64,000 nt of DNA from Mortierella sp. BCC40632. Taxonomy: Eukaryota; Mortierellomycota; Mortierellomycetes; Mortierellales; Mortierellaceae. This document shows, piece after piece, positions 51,034-62,691 of this stretch. The stretch lies in the NCBI GenBank assembly GCA_011634665.1, contig WAEK01000016.1, positions 124,001 through 188,000 of the forward strand, given 5' to 3'. The notes under the pieces were generated by a model. That model made no database searches and had not been told where the DNA came from. It saw only the letters and a list, made by a program, of their open reading frames with translations. The number at the start of each line of letters is the position of its first letter. The first letter of the stretch is position 1. The translations under genes and the position numbers were made by a program.

Positions 51034-54000
51034 AGCCAATATCAGCAGTACCTAATTGCATCCTTCTTTCTCCCTTGTACCTACCTTGCTGTATATTGTA
51101 GCACCCTGTTTTCCTCTTTTATCTCAGGCGCTGCCTCCGAGACTATCGCCAGGGGTGTCTCCGTTCTGCCTGATGGCGTGAACCCCGTGGGCTGGCTCTC
51201 GGTTGGTCTTAAATCTATGACCCTCAAAGTGCCACTTCAGGCGCCCGCACCTATGAACATTATCAAGTCCATCAGTCTTGGCCCCATGGGCATGGACTGG
51301 ACTAACCAAGACGAATATGCTCCTTTGGCCAACTCCCCTGGCGTTGCCGCTGCATTTGAAATGCCCTTTGGTTTTTCGCTCAACGTAACTCAGGTCCAGA
51401 ACAAGATGACCGTCATCTACAATAACAAGGAACTCGCCAACTTGAACGCTGAACAGTGGGGTCCTGCTCTCACTACCAAGGGTGCCAATGGCACGGCTAT
51501 CAACTTTGCGCTTCCCCCAACTCCCTTCACGGTCAATGCAGATGCACATGCGGATTTTGACGATTTTGTCTCCAAGTTGACGGTCGGTTCCAGTCAAGGG
51601 TTCTCCGTCTCTGGCTTTGCAGGCACCGTGGCCCAGACACCTATCGGTCAAGTCCAAATCACAGGTATCCCTTTCAAGTCCGATGTCTCCTTGAGTGGTC
51701 TTCAGGGTCTCAAGACCCAACCAACGGTCATTAACAGCCTAACGGTCACTGGTGGCAAGCCCCATGGTCTTGAGATTGCTCTAAACCTCACAATGGTCAA
51801 CCCAAGTGAACTCTCCATCTCCACAGGAAATGATGCCCGCGCTGCTGTCACCTTTGAAATGCAGTATGCAGGGGATAATGTTGGTACGGTTATCTTTGAC
51901 AAGTTGGACCTTGTCCCTGGTGAGAACATTCGTTCGGCCGGTGCTCTCTTCACCCCAACTGGTACTCCGGGTGGTCAAGAGCTATTGCAAAAGTACATGT
52001 CGAATCAAGCAGCTACCGTCGATATTTTCGGTTCCGCTCAATCATCAGCCATTGCTCCATTGGCAGCAGGTTTGAAACAGATTCAGCTCCAGTCGAGTAT
52101 GCCTGGTAATCCTGCTCAGCTTCTCCTTGGTACAGCTTTGACAATCTTGGATGACACTGGTACCACTGGTGTGGCTATGGCTACTGTCACGGTCAACAAT
52201 CCCTTCTTGCCTGGGTTGACTATTCAATCCATCAAGTCTACCGTCCAGTATAATGGTCGTCAGCTCGGTGCCATTGATATTCCATCCGTTTCCATCCAAG
52301 TCCCTGGTGCCTCTCAACAAGTCTCCCAGCCTCTGCCCTTGACCATGGATTTGTCCATTGATTCGCTCTTGAGTCTGATGATCGACCAAGCCAAGGCCAA
52401 CAACCTGGACTCTGCCCCCATCGTTGCTCTCGGAAAGATGGCCAAGGACCCCGCTGTCAAGATCCCTTCCTCAGTTTTTGCTGGTTTCAACTTGCCCAAT
52501 TTTGTCCGTGCTGCCATGGCAGGTCTCAAGGTCGATGTCTCCATGTCTGTCAATGTTCTGGTTGGCGAGTACCCGACTTCGCTCACCCTCACACAGAATG
52601 GTGTCCCTACGACTACAGACGATACGATCATGAAGCTCCTCCCGATTGTTGGCCGTCCAATTGCTCAGGCGATTGTGGACCTTGCTACCTTGAGCTTTGA
52701 CAGCGTCATGATCAACAGTCCAGCAGAGACGTCCTTTACGACCAACATCAATGGTCTTATTGCCAACACTGGTCCCTTTGATGCCGAGATCACCTTCCCA
52801 AGTGGATCATCCGTCTCCTGGTCGAGAGACGGTAACTTGTCCCCGATTGGACAGATTGCCATGCCCCAAGTCTCTGCCAAGGCTGATGTCGGTGCCACTC
52901 TCAAACTCACAAACGTTCCCTTCCAAGTCGCGAGCTCGAGCAACATGGCCGAATTTGTTGGTTATTCTCTCAAGGCTGAGAGCTTTGATTGGGCTGTTTC
53001 TGCCACCAACATGACGGTCATTGCCATGGGAGCTCCAATTCCGGGGATCAACATGAACAAGTCGGTCACCCTCAAGGGATTCAATGGTCTTCAGGGACTT
53101 GTGATCGAAAAGTATGATCTGCCATCGAACGATCCCAACGGTATCCATCTCGTGCTCTCGGCCACTCTTCCCAATCCTTCCAATGTCGGTATTGACATGG
53201 GCTCGGTTGAGTTTATCAACTTGTTCGATGGTCAGAACATTGGTTTTGTCGTCGCCTCGGGATTGAAGCTCTTGCCAGGTGCTCTGACGCCTATTTCCAT
53301 GCAAGGTACCTTGGTCAAACAAACTTCGGAAGCAGGTCTCAAGGCCCTAGGTGACATGTTCCGAATGGCCCTCAGCGGAGGCACACCCAACTTGGTGGTA
53401 CAAGGCAAGTCCGTGACACCGGCTAGTGGCCCCGTCTCCTGGTTGAGCTCTGCCTTTGGTAGCTTGACCATGAACGTGACCTTGCCCAGTATCGGCAAGC
53501 AGGACATTATCACAGGCATCACGATGAAGACAATGACCCTTGATTTCACAGGTGGCGATCCTTACAGCATCCTCACCTCGTCCGATAACATTGAGGCTTC
53601 GTTCAAGATCCCATTCGCATTCCCTCTTAACATCAACCAGGTTGCTGAGGATATCAATATTCAGTTACCTCAGGGAAGCAGTGTTGCCAACCTCAAGATC
53701 CCCATGGGCCCTGCTTCAACCATCTCTCCTGGTGTCCTCAAGACGACCTATAAGGACGTTCCCCTGAATGTCTTTGATAACGCACGCGACCGGTTCAATG
53801 CCTTCTCCAAGACCCTGACTACTGGACCAGGCGTCCAGTTCTTCTTGAGCGGCACTGCAGACACAGTGGCCGAGACTGCTGCTGGTGCAGTGACGATTCC
53901 TGGAGTTGCGGTCGGAGTGTCCTCGACCTTGACCGGTATGAACCTGAATGCTGGTGGAGCGACGATTGCCAATATTTCCGTGACAGGAGGAACGTCCGAG

Positions 54001-55192
54001 TACTTGGTCATCCATCAGAATGTAATTCTTCAGAATCCCTCGGGATTAACGGTCAAGGTGGGCGATGTTGCATTCGATATTGGATACTCGGGTCAGATGA
54101 TGGGTCGCGCTGTGGTCTCAAACATGGTGCTTGTGCCTGGAGCGAATACACTTCCTGCAGTGTTCCATCTTCAACCTTCCAGTGCAACCGTGAGAGACGC
54201 ATTTTTGAGTGGATTTGTAGCAGGTGCGTCATTCACATTGGATGTTGCCGGATCTCAAGACTCGACCGCGATCGAGTCTCTGAAGGACGCCATGGCATCT
54301 GTCAAGCTGTCCTCGGCGATCAAGGGTATCAATGACAAGCTGATTGCGCCCGGAAGCGCTGCTCAGCCAAACATCTTGGCCATGCTTCAGGTAAGCTATC
54401 AGGTTCTTTCTTTTCATTTATTTCTATAGACCTATTCGTTTCCTTTGGTAGAAAAAGTGACTGAGTTGTGAATTCTCCTTTGTAAAACAGTTGTTACAGC
54501 CGCGCAAGACGCCTGTTCAGGTGATGGTCTACAACCCCTTCGATACTCCATTGTACATCAAGAGCATGAAGGCAAGCACGGTCTGGAACGGCCACGATTT
54601 TGGTATTTTGGACCAAGAGGCCGGATTCACGGTCCCCGCCAAGGGTTCGATTCTCTCGCCCACGTTGACCATGGTTTCGCCTCAAGGACTTGGGTTCATG
54701 AGTACTCTTATTCCATTCATGTTGGCCCATCCTCAACTGTTGCTTGGTGCCAGTGTCGAAGTTCCATTTAATATCAAGTCAACCATCACAGCAGTGGTTG
54801 GTGGTCAAAGTGGTTATGAGGGCCAGGTTCAGTACAGTCAGGATAATACAGTGATCAAGGTCCAGCTCAATGGAAAGGTGCCCAGGTCTGCTCTCCCACC
54901 TGCTCTTGGTGGTGCTTTTGGAACCAATACCACTGACGCTGCCACGCCCGAGACTGTTACTACCTCCACTGTTGAAACAACGACTGGAGCCACTACCACG
55001 ACCTTGGCTAGCTCACCATCCACCACTCCAACCAATCCTGCGGGCCAGGGAGAGGCTGGGTCGATTGTCAAGCGTCAAATCTCTGGTTTTGATGTACCAA
55101 CGGACATGTCTCCTGAAGGCATCGAAGCGTGGATCAAGACAACGGTCAACCAGATTGCGCAGAACGATGGTCTTGCTGCACCTTACTCTTAA
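49138..55192 (+). CDS. Large DUF3712-family single-pass membrane protein
   Basis: Exons are 49138-49330, 49467-49780, 50353-50458, 50646-50925, 51102-54390 and 54491-55192, giving 4884 nt, or 1627 aa. A short acidic cytosolic N-terminus is followed by RRKK and a strong membrane span at about 46-72 (IFCVVLTVIIIAIAVPV plus LLVVFPA), so the protein is type II with a lumenal or extracellular bulk. That bulk is about 1550 residues of repeated beta-rich modules with NTGPFPATI / NTGPFDAEI, PTPFTVNADAHADFDDF and LTVGSSQGFSVSG-type blocks. These are typical of fungal DUF3712 proteins, whose fold resembles LEA-2/AsmA-like domains. Many NxS/T sequons suggest glycosylation. The C-terminus has a Thr-rich linker (TTSTVETTTGATTTT). 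Yeast vacuolar Tag1, involved in ending autophagy, is in this family, but the specific role here is unknown. Intron 2 begins with a (GT)n repeat at the donor site. The exon 4/5 joint was fixed by phase and gives TVSTLFSSFISG. Confidence 0.88.
49781..49814 (+). repeat. (GT)n repeat starting at a 5' splice site
   Basis: The donor GTATGT of the second DUF3712-gene intron runs straight into about fourteen GT units. Confidence 0.9.
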
Positions 55193-55670
55193 AAAAAAAA
55201 AAAAAAAAAAAACAAGCAGTTTATCTTTTACCTGTGATGATCCCCTCTTGCGTGATTCGCCTGAGGATAGCCATGCTCTCTACTGCATAACTTAATGACT
55301 TTGATACCCCCCCAAATCCCTCTTTGTAGAAACAGTTTATGAACTACTGTTGAACTATGCGCAGTCGAGGACTAGCTCAATGCCCAAAAAAAAAAAAAGA
55401 GAGCAAACATAGAGACTGAATAAATAACGATTAAGGGTGTTTCCTCAGAAATGCCCACACTCCTTTCATTCTCGATCCAAAGTGGCGGGATATTGATCCA
55501 CAGAGAGAGAGAGAGAGAGAGAGAGAGATCTCCTATCCGCCCCTTTCCTTCCTTACCTCTGTTTTTTTTTTTTTTTTCATCCAAGCCGTGCATTCTCTCT
55601 TCTTTTTCTTTTCTCCCTCCTCCCTTTCCACTCTTTTTATTATCTCCTTCTTCTCCGACATTACCTTCCA
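55193..55670. other. Short spacer between DUF3712 and TPK genes
   Basis: 478 nt. It starts with an A-run directly after the stop codon and holds a (GA)n tract near 55503-55528. It must contain the TPK promoter. No gene seen. Confidence 0.6.
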
Positions 55671-55850
55671 ATGACCAACACATTGGCATCTCCTGCTCAT
55701 TGGGAACCTAGCAGGTACCTGGACGATCCCAAGGAATACCGACGTCGACAGGCCACCGGTAATGGGCGTCAATTCGCGCTCATTCTGCTCAACCAGCCCA
55801 TCCACATTCAACGGCACTTGTTTGAGAATCTCTGGGAGAATGGTAAAGAA

Positions 55851-55882
<32 letters not shown>

Positions 55883-57369
55883 AGAAAAGAAGAAGGAGTA
55901 ATTTGTTCCGTATTGCGATCAGTGCGTTCACTCGCCACTCGGATCGCCGCCACCAAATATTTACTCGCATACACAGGAGACACACACACACGCGTGCTGG
56001 GAACTGATCTGGAACTTCTTTCTCTCTTTCACTTGCAATCGTATTCAACACTCCCCCCACCCTCATACACTCACACAGCAACATATCGGTTTTGTGCAGA
56101 TGGAGGAGCCAATCGGCTCTATGATTTTTTAAAGACAGAAGAGGAGCGCTGCAGGTAAAAAAAGCCAGTCCTTTTTTTTTTCTTCTTTTTTTTTTTTACA
56201 GGTTACTCGACCATAAAAAAAAAAAAAAAAAAAGAAAAAAAGAGAAAGAGAGAGAGAGAGAGCGAGAAGGGGGAGGGGGGGTTGTTCTCTTTAGCTAAAA
56301 AGAAAAGGCTTGCTCTTCCTACAGACACATCCCTGATTATATCCGTGGCGACCTGGACTCTATAAGTGACTCTGTCATGGAGTACTATCAATCCAAGGTA
56401 TTTTTTTTTTCTTTCTTTTATAGCAATAAAAAAAAGGTGGATTCTGCGATTTCTCACACTACGTTTCTGTTTCTCCCTCCCCCCCTATTTCTTCTTCTTC
56501 TTTTTCTTCTTCAAAAAGGGCGTCCCATGTGAACGTGTAGAAGAGCAGGAATCAACCGACTTTATGAAATGTGTTCAACTCGCACGCGATCGTGATCCAG
56601 TTCCGTCCTCGAACAAATCCCAAACAGGGCCTTCTATGGACGATCGAGTCAGTGTTGTTGCCCTTGGAGGTTCAGGAGGTCGATTCGATCAGGTCATGTC
56701 TGGAGTCCATCAACTCTTTTTGCTTCAGGGTGAGCGAGATGCGGTCATGATCTCGGAAGCGAGCATTGTCACTCTTCTTGGGCCTGTAAGTTATGTGGAG
56801 TTATGAGGAGGAGATCCGAGTATTTGTCATGTCCTTTATTATTACTATTATTATTATTATTATCCTCTTTGAGGGATTTTGCTCCAAGTCGTTCTTGTGA
56901 CGAAGTTGACTTTAGTGTTGTCTCATATATTTTTTCAACTAATACTAATTCTAACTGCATTAGGGAGAGCACGAGATTGATTGTAACCTCGAGGTCGAAG
57001 GACCCACTTGTGGGATTATTCCCGTTGGATCTCCAGATGCCGTCCTCTCCACGTCAGGGCTACAATGGGATGTTGGTAAAGTATTCTCTCTCTCTCTCTC
57101 TCTTCTCTTAAGAATCGCTTTGATATGATTAGGACTACAAAAGAAATCTCCAAACCAAATTTGATCCGCTCCCCACACTTATTCTCTTTTTCTTCTCTAT
57201 CGTTCCCTTTTTTTTTTTTTTATTTTTTTTTAAAAAAAAAAAAGAAAACTGGAACACGGCTTTCGGACATCGCATTAGTTCATCCAACGCTCTTCGGGAA
57301 TCCAAGGTGACGATCAAGACAAACGTCCCTGTGGTCTGGACGACTGAACTTCGACACCACAAGTCATAA
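55671..57369 (+). CDS. THI80: Thiamine pyrophosphokinase
   Basis: Transfers pyrophosphate from ATP to thiamine to make the cofactor thiamine diphosphate in the cytosol. Exons are 55671-55842, 56079-56154, 56325-56397, 56519-56785, 56964-57075 and 57245-57369, giving 825 nt, or 274 aa. The catalytic-domain motifs are CADGGANRLYD, IRGDLDSIS (metal-binding aspartates) and ESTDFMKC. GGSGGRFDQ, the conserved GGRFDH-type loop, follows. The C-terminal thiamine-binding beta-sandwich includes GPTCGIIPVG, ISSSNALRE and VTIKTNVPVVWT. The start MTNTLASPAHWEPSRYL is the first ATG of exon 1. The last intron ends T-run, A-run, G, so the final acceptor has an A-tract instead of pyrimidines. It is required to restore the phase and the ENWNTAFGHRISSSN sequence. 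Regulation by thiamine is likely from the pathway, but no riboswitch was recognised here. Confidence 0.93.
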
Positions 57370-57671
57370 GAAAGAAAGAAAGAAAGAAAGAAAAAAAAAC
57401 AGAATAAAAAAAATATCGAGGACTACGCATCTCTTATTTCTCCCTCTTCCTACATTCACAAATAGAACATCTCGGATGAGGCATTAGTAGCGTAGAAGGA
57501 GAAGAGGGGAAAAAAAGCAAAGAAAAAAAAAAGCATTGTTATAAGATAAAGTGATAGATAATAGTACACATTTTGATACTCTTTGACAGGCACCTATGCT
57601 ACTCCTTCCTTCCTCCCTTCTTTCCTTCCTTTACCACCCCCACACATCTTTGTTGTTGTTGTTGGTTTTTT
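57370..57671. other. Convergent spacer between TPK and RAT1
   Basis: 302 nt between two stop codons facing each other. Contains an (AAAG)n tract right after the TPK stop. No gene seen. Confidence 0.7.
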
Positions 57672-60600
57672 TTACTGGCGTGGGTATGGGTACGGAGGCA
57701 TGTTCTGGTTATAACCTCCACGGTTGGCAGGAGGGCGATGCTGACGACCATACCAGTTCTGAGACGCTCCTGGTGCCCCTGACTGGTTCGATCCTCCTCC
57801 TCCGCCACCACCACCACTTCCTCCTCCATAAGGAGCAGATCCTCCTCCATAGCCACCTTGGCCTCCTCCATAGTTGCCATAGGACTGTTGCTGGTTCGAA
57901 GGTGGGCCATAGTTGTTGACAGGTGCAAATCCTGGAATTGCTGGTGGTGCAGGGGCAGAGTACTGGTTCGAGGAACCGTATCCACCCGAGTTGTTATTGT
58001 TGTAACCGCCACCGCCACCATTGTCATTTCCATAGCCGCCGCCGCCGCCACCGTGTCCGCCTTGGTAGCCTCGCTGGTGAGAACCGTAACCACCATGACC
58101 CTGGTTGTCGCCACCATAGCCACGTTGGTAGTTGGATCCTCCTCCTCCTCCTCCTCCTCCTCCTCCTCCTCCTCGGTTGTAATTGTTGCCGTAGCCACCC
58201 TGAGATCCGTAGCCGGAGCCTCGCTGATCATGGCGGCCACCATATCCACCATATCCGCCTCGTCCAGAGCCTCGACCACCATTATCGTGTGGTGCGTGAG
58301 AATCATATCCCTGATAAGGATCCATGGATCCATACCGAGGACCATTCTGCTGTTGTTGTTGCTGGTAGCCTCCATAGCCGGGTCCGCCACCGCCACCACC
58401 ACCACGACCTTGATGGTACGAATGATCATAACTCTGGCCTGGATAAGTACGGTCGGATGGACCACGGTTGTCTGGGGTGAATCCAGGACGTCCACGATGA
58501 CCCATTCCACCACCTCTTCCATTCATATGACCTTGATTCTGTGATCGATACATGGCCATACCACCTCGTCCTCGGTTTCGTCCTCCTCGTCCTCCTCGTT
58601 GCACACCACCTCCATTCCTGATCCACTGAATGTCATCCTGAGAAAGAACTCGTCGAGGTGGATTGACACCTCTCAACATCATTGTCTGATGGACATGCCC
58701 CTCAGCGACTGTGGGATTTGCAAAGATCACACTGATGGACGTATCCACAGGAATATCCGTCAGTCCATAATCGATCAAAGGAGAAGGAAAAGAACTCCGA
58801 GGAACACAAAGAGGATCTCTTGAAACATTTCCAAGTAGTCTTCCGCTCTTCTTGTAATCCAAGTACACACTCTCGACCCCTCCTCGAGAACTATACAGAC
58901 TACTACAGAGAGCATCGTACAACTTGCTGCTTTCACTGACAAACAAGACTTCTTTTCCAAACTGGTTCCGTTCACGTTCATCCTCCGTCAATTTTGAATA
59001 CAATGGAGCCATAGCATCCAAAAGACGTTTGGGATCCAAGAAGGGCAAGAGGGCAACTCCTTGCCAGGCAAACTTTTTGCCATTGAGATCCAGCTCAAAG
59101 TCCTCTGGATAGAAATCAATAATAGGCGAATCCTCCTCGTACATCAGGGGCTGGAAGGCTGGAGGGATGTGTTGCTTACTGGCGGCGGGCAAAACTCCCA
59201 TCAATTGCTCGATCGGATGGAAGGGCTGACCGAGCTCAAATTCGATCTCAAGATCGCCAATATCCACAAAGTCTGAGGCGAATGGCGAGTAATGGTAAGG
59301 ATAATACCATTGCCATGATGGACATCCCTGCATGTAATATTTCATGACCCAGCAGCATCCTTCGATGTAACTCTTGACAATCCTAATAAATAAATAAATA
59401 AATAAATAAATAATAGGGGAGAGGGGGTCAGCGGTCTATTCGAGTGGATACATGTGCCTCCCCCACACTCACCACTTGGAAAAAAAAAGACTTACTTTCT
59501 ACGAGCCTCAGTGTCAGAGAGCTCAATATGGAATTTGTTGCGGTAATAACGCTCCTTGTAGTCTGGTTCCCAGAGTCGGACATTGTCATCGGGTTCTTCA
59601 TCATCATCTTGTACAGCCTTCTTCTTGGCGATCGCAGCAGGAACGGGTGTTGGTGTAGCGGCTGCTTCCGTGTCATCATCCTCATGATTAGAAGAGTTCT
59701 CTTCATCTTCATTTTCAACCTCACTTGCAGGGCGTTTCAAGGGGTTGAGCAGAGTCATCTCTGTGTCCTCGGTCGACTTTTCATCCGAGTTTTCTTTGGC
59801 ATCCGTGCCATTCTCGTCCGATGCCTCCTCTAGACCTTTGACTGGTTCTTCCATAGACACTTCTGTAGACTCTTTGTTAGTTTCGTCTTTTGGCTCCTCC
59901 TTGGACTCTTTGTTAGCTTCATCTTTTGGCTCTTCCTTGGACTCTTCCATAGTCTCATCATTAGCCTCCTTCTTTGAATCTTCATTGGTAGAGTCCTCGG
60001 TCTGAGATTCAGACTCAGGATTGGTCTGAGCAACAAGTTCGGCTCTCAATAATGCAGCGGCTTCATGGTTCGCGGCCGTGCGTTGACGAAGTCTTTCCTC
60101 TGCCACCTTCTTGTTCTGTGCAGCAACTTCCTTGAGTGCCTCTGCTTTCATGCTCAATCCCTTGACTGCTATAGCAGGCAAGTTCCAATTCTGATTCTGA
60201 TTCTGATTCTGAGAGAGAGCATCGCCTCCAAGTTGTTGAGCATACATCGCCTTGGCTTCGTCTTCAATCTTTCTGCGTTTGTTATTCTTCATCCTTCTTT
60301 CTTCCTTCTCGCGACGTTCCTGGAAGATGCTGTCCTCCTTCTTGCCAAGTTCAGTCATCAGGAACTGTGCCCGTTTCAGATCCACTTCTCCATTTCGAGT
60401 CATGTAACCACCCATGAGAGGCAGGACCTGCTTCCAGATTTCGATCAAAACGTCAATGGCTCCCTCTCTCGTCTCGAGTGAGGGCAAATGAGGAAGGAAA
60501 TCATTTCCGACAAAGAAGCACAAGAACACCCAGTCATCAAAGGCCTTCTCAAGATCCCACTCAAAGGGCAAGTTCTCGACCTTGAGTTCGACCTCCAAAT

Positions 60601-62363
60601 ATTCACGTAGAATACTGACGTTGAGGTAGATATACGGCTTCACTGTCGCCGGTGCTGCCTTTTCATCGAAATCCCCAGACTTGACCTTGGCCTTGCCCTG
60701 GCACTGTGCGGCCTGGTGTCCTGTCTGGTTGCAAAGAAAGCATTTATTCTTTGAGCTGCCTTCTTGGAAAAATACGTCCTCTCGAAGTACTTTAAAGTAG
60801 GGTTCGTGAGTACCAAGAGCCAACATGATCAAGTCGGCATCCTAATAAAGTAGTGACAATAATAAGATCAATGGGAGGAGTGAGGGGTGAGTCATTTTTT
60901 TTTCTCTTTTTCTGAGCATGATTCAATACAGGCAACAGTGGCAGTAATCAATGGCCCTTCTTTTTTTCTTTTTTCTTTTCACTTCCATTGAGATGGGAGA
61001 AAGAGAAAGAGGGAAAGAAATAAAAAAAAAAAAAAAGAGAGAGAGAGATCGTACCAATCCATAGATAACATGGCTTGTGTTGGGGTTGTGGTGCTTGGAG
61101 GCACGTTGTGATCGAATAAAGTTCATCATCTTGTGCTCTCCTTCTCCTGGAACACTTCCGTCCGAGAGAATGACCTTGAGATTTTTCCATCCAGGATCCT
61201 CGTTCAACTTCTTCGCCACCCAAAAGCGCAGCACTTTTCCAAGATTGATCATAAATGGGGTACCGGGCGTAATGCAGTTTGAATCAAACTTTTGCTGACT
61301 TTCCGCATTGGGCCTCTTAGCCTTCATCTCGGCTACCATGATTAAAATAAATAAATAAATAAATAAAGAGTATGATTAGAGTCGAACAACAGTACAAGAC
61401 CCTTGCATACATGAATCTTTTTTAAAACATTCCGTCAAAAGGTTTGTCCTCCTTAGCGACGCATACGTGTGAGCTCTTCCCAGGCAGCTTCTTCGCTTGC
61501 TGCCTTGGCTTTTGCTTCCTGTGCAGTCCTGAAACGTCTAGATCGTTGCTGGTTCATCTTTGCTCGTGGGGCGACACCATCTATGAAGAAATGCAAACAC
61601 AAACACACGCACACATAAAAAGAATCAAAGTCAGAGGTTTGGTTTGGCAGATATAATCTTGCGGAATCAGTACAGAACAGCTGTGATCCAAGGGGAAAAG
61701 AAAGAAAAGAGGGAGCCGAGTCATTACCGACTGCCATGTAGAGCATCTTGCGTGGGCGAACCATGTTGACGATCCGTTCGATATAGGCGAAAATGGCAAC
61801 AAACATCTCGTCCTCGCTTGTTGGTGGAGGCTTTTTTTTTTTTTAAAAAAAAAAAATCAATCAAACAAAAAGAAAGAGCAGTAGAGGCGGCGGGCGGGTT
61901 AGTTTTTTTTTTTTTCCTTTTTAAGAAAAAATCCCCACTCCAAAATGGATACTGGTTGTATTGGATTGGGTGAGAGAAGAGAGAGGTACGTTACCTTCCC
62001 CTCAGGCTTGCAGCATGGATGGATAATGTTGTTCATGTCGAGGTAGAGATAGTCATTCTCCTCGTTGTTGGGATTAGGCTGCGTAATGTCGATGGGAATC
62101 TCGACTCCGTTGACCTCCTTTGGCTGCTCTTCGACGACATTTGTCGTGATCTTTGGGTACTTGTTGGCAAGCCTAGATGGGTCCAAAAAAAAAGGAAAAA
62201 AAAAAAAAAAAAAAAAAAAAAAAGGAAGAAAAAGCGACTAGCTAGTTAGTCGAAGGGGAAGGAAGGACAGATCTCTGGGGTGATCTACAAAGGCAATCTC
62301 GGGGGGATCAGCAGAAAAAAATAGAGTCGCTGTTTACCATCTGAAAAGAGCAGGGACTCCCAT
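57672..62363 (-). CDS. RAT1: 5'-3' exoribonuclease 2 (Rat1/Xrn2)
   Basis: Nuclear exonuclease that degrades the downstream RNA after poly(A)-site cleavage (torpedo termination) and trims rRNA and snoRNA. Exons are 62363-62338, 62172-61995, 61830-61728, 61580-61467, 61332-61055, 60841-59496 and 59382-57672, giving 3756 nt, or 1251 aa. The N-terminus [17 protein letters not shown] and DMNNIIHPC are the universal Xrn start. Catalytic-core blocks include [25 protein letters not shown] and [17 protein letters not shown] zinc knuckle [14 protein letters not shown] follows, as in Xrn2. A long acidic, Lys/Glu-repeat spacer precedes [16 protein letters not shown] and [16 protein letters not shown], then the C-terminal domain. 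The last 220 residues are a glycine-rich, RGG-like tail ([12 protein letters not shown]) partly encoded by GGA/GGC repeats. Two introns carry TAAA tandem repeats just upstream of the acceptor, and another ends T-run, A-run, AG. The 328-nt spacer to the neighbouring UBX gene implies a shared promoter region. Confidence 0.96.
58139..58175. repeat. (CCT)n trinucleotide repeat inside RAT1 coding sequence
   Basis: About eleven CCT/CTC units on the plus strand. On the coding strand they read as a glycine-rich run in the Gly/Arg tail, so length changes would alter the number of glycines without shifting the frame. Confidence 0.85.
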
Positions 62364-62691
62364 GGTGGGAAGAGGGTGTAGAGGAGGGTAACGGGGAGAA
62401 TGGAGAGGATGTACTGATGCGACAATGAGGATGCGCAAAGACAGACAGGGTTAAAAATAAAAAAAAAAAGAGTGGGACAAAGAAGTTATCACTCCATGCA
62501 ACGAACGAATGGGTGACTGCCAAAAAAAAAAAAAAAAATGACGTGACGTAGTGTATGTGAAGTGAAGATGGTGGTGGTTCGCACCCATTTCACCTTTGCC
62601 ACCTCTTTGTCCTGTTCACATTGGCAGCAAGCACAATTGTCCTTCCAGAACTAAACACACAGGCATTGCGCTCAACAAACACTCGGTCACC
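62364..62691. promoter_or_regulatory. Bidirectional promoter region RAT1 / UBX gene
   Basis: Only 328 nt separate the start codons of two divergent genes. Contains two A-runs but no obvious TATA box. Confidence 0.5.

Noticed and set aside
57758..58544. Antisense Val/Thr/Ser-rich plus-strand frames opposite the RAT1 tail
   Set aside because: They are translations of the GGA/GGC repeats of the Gly/Arg-rich tail in other frames.
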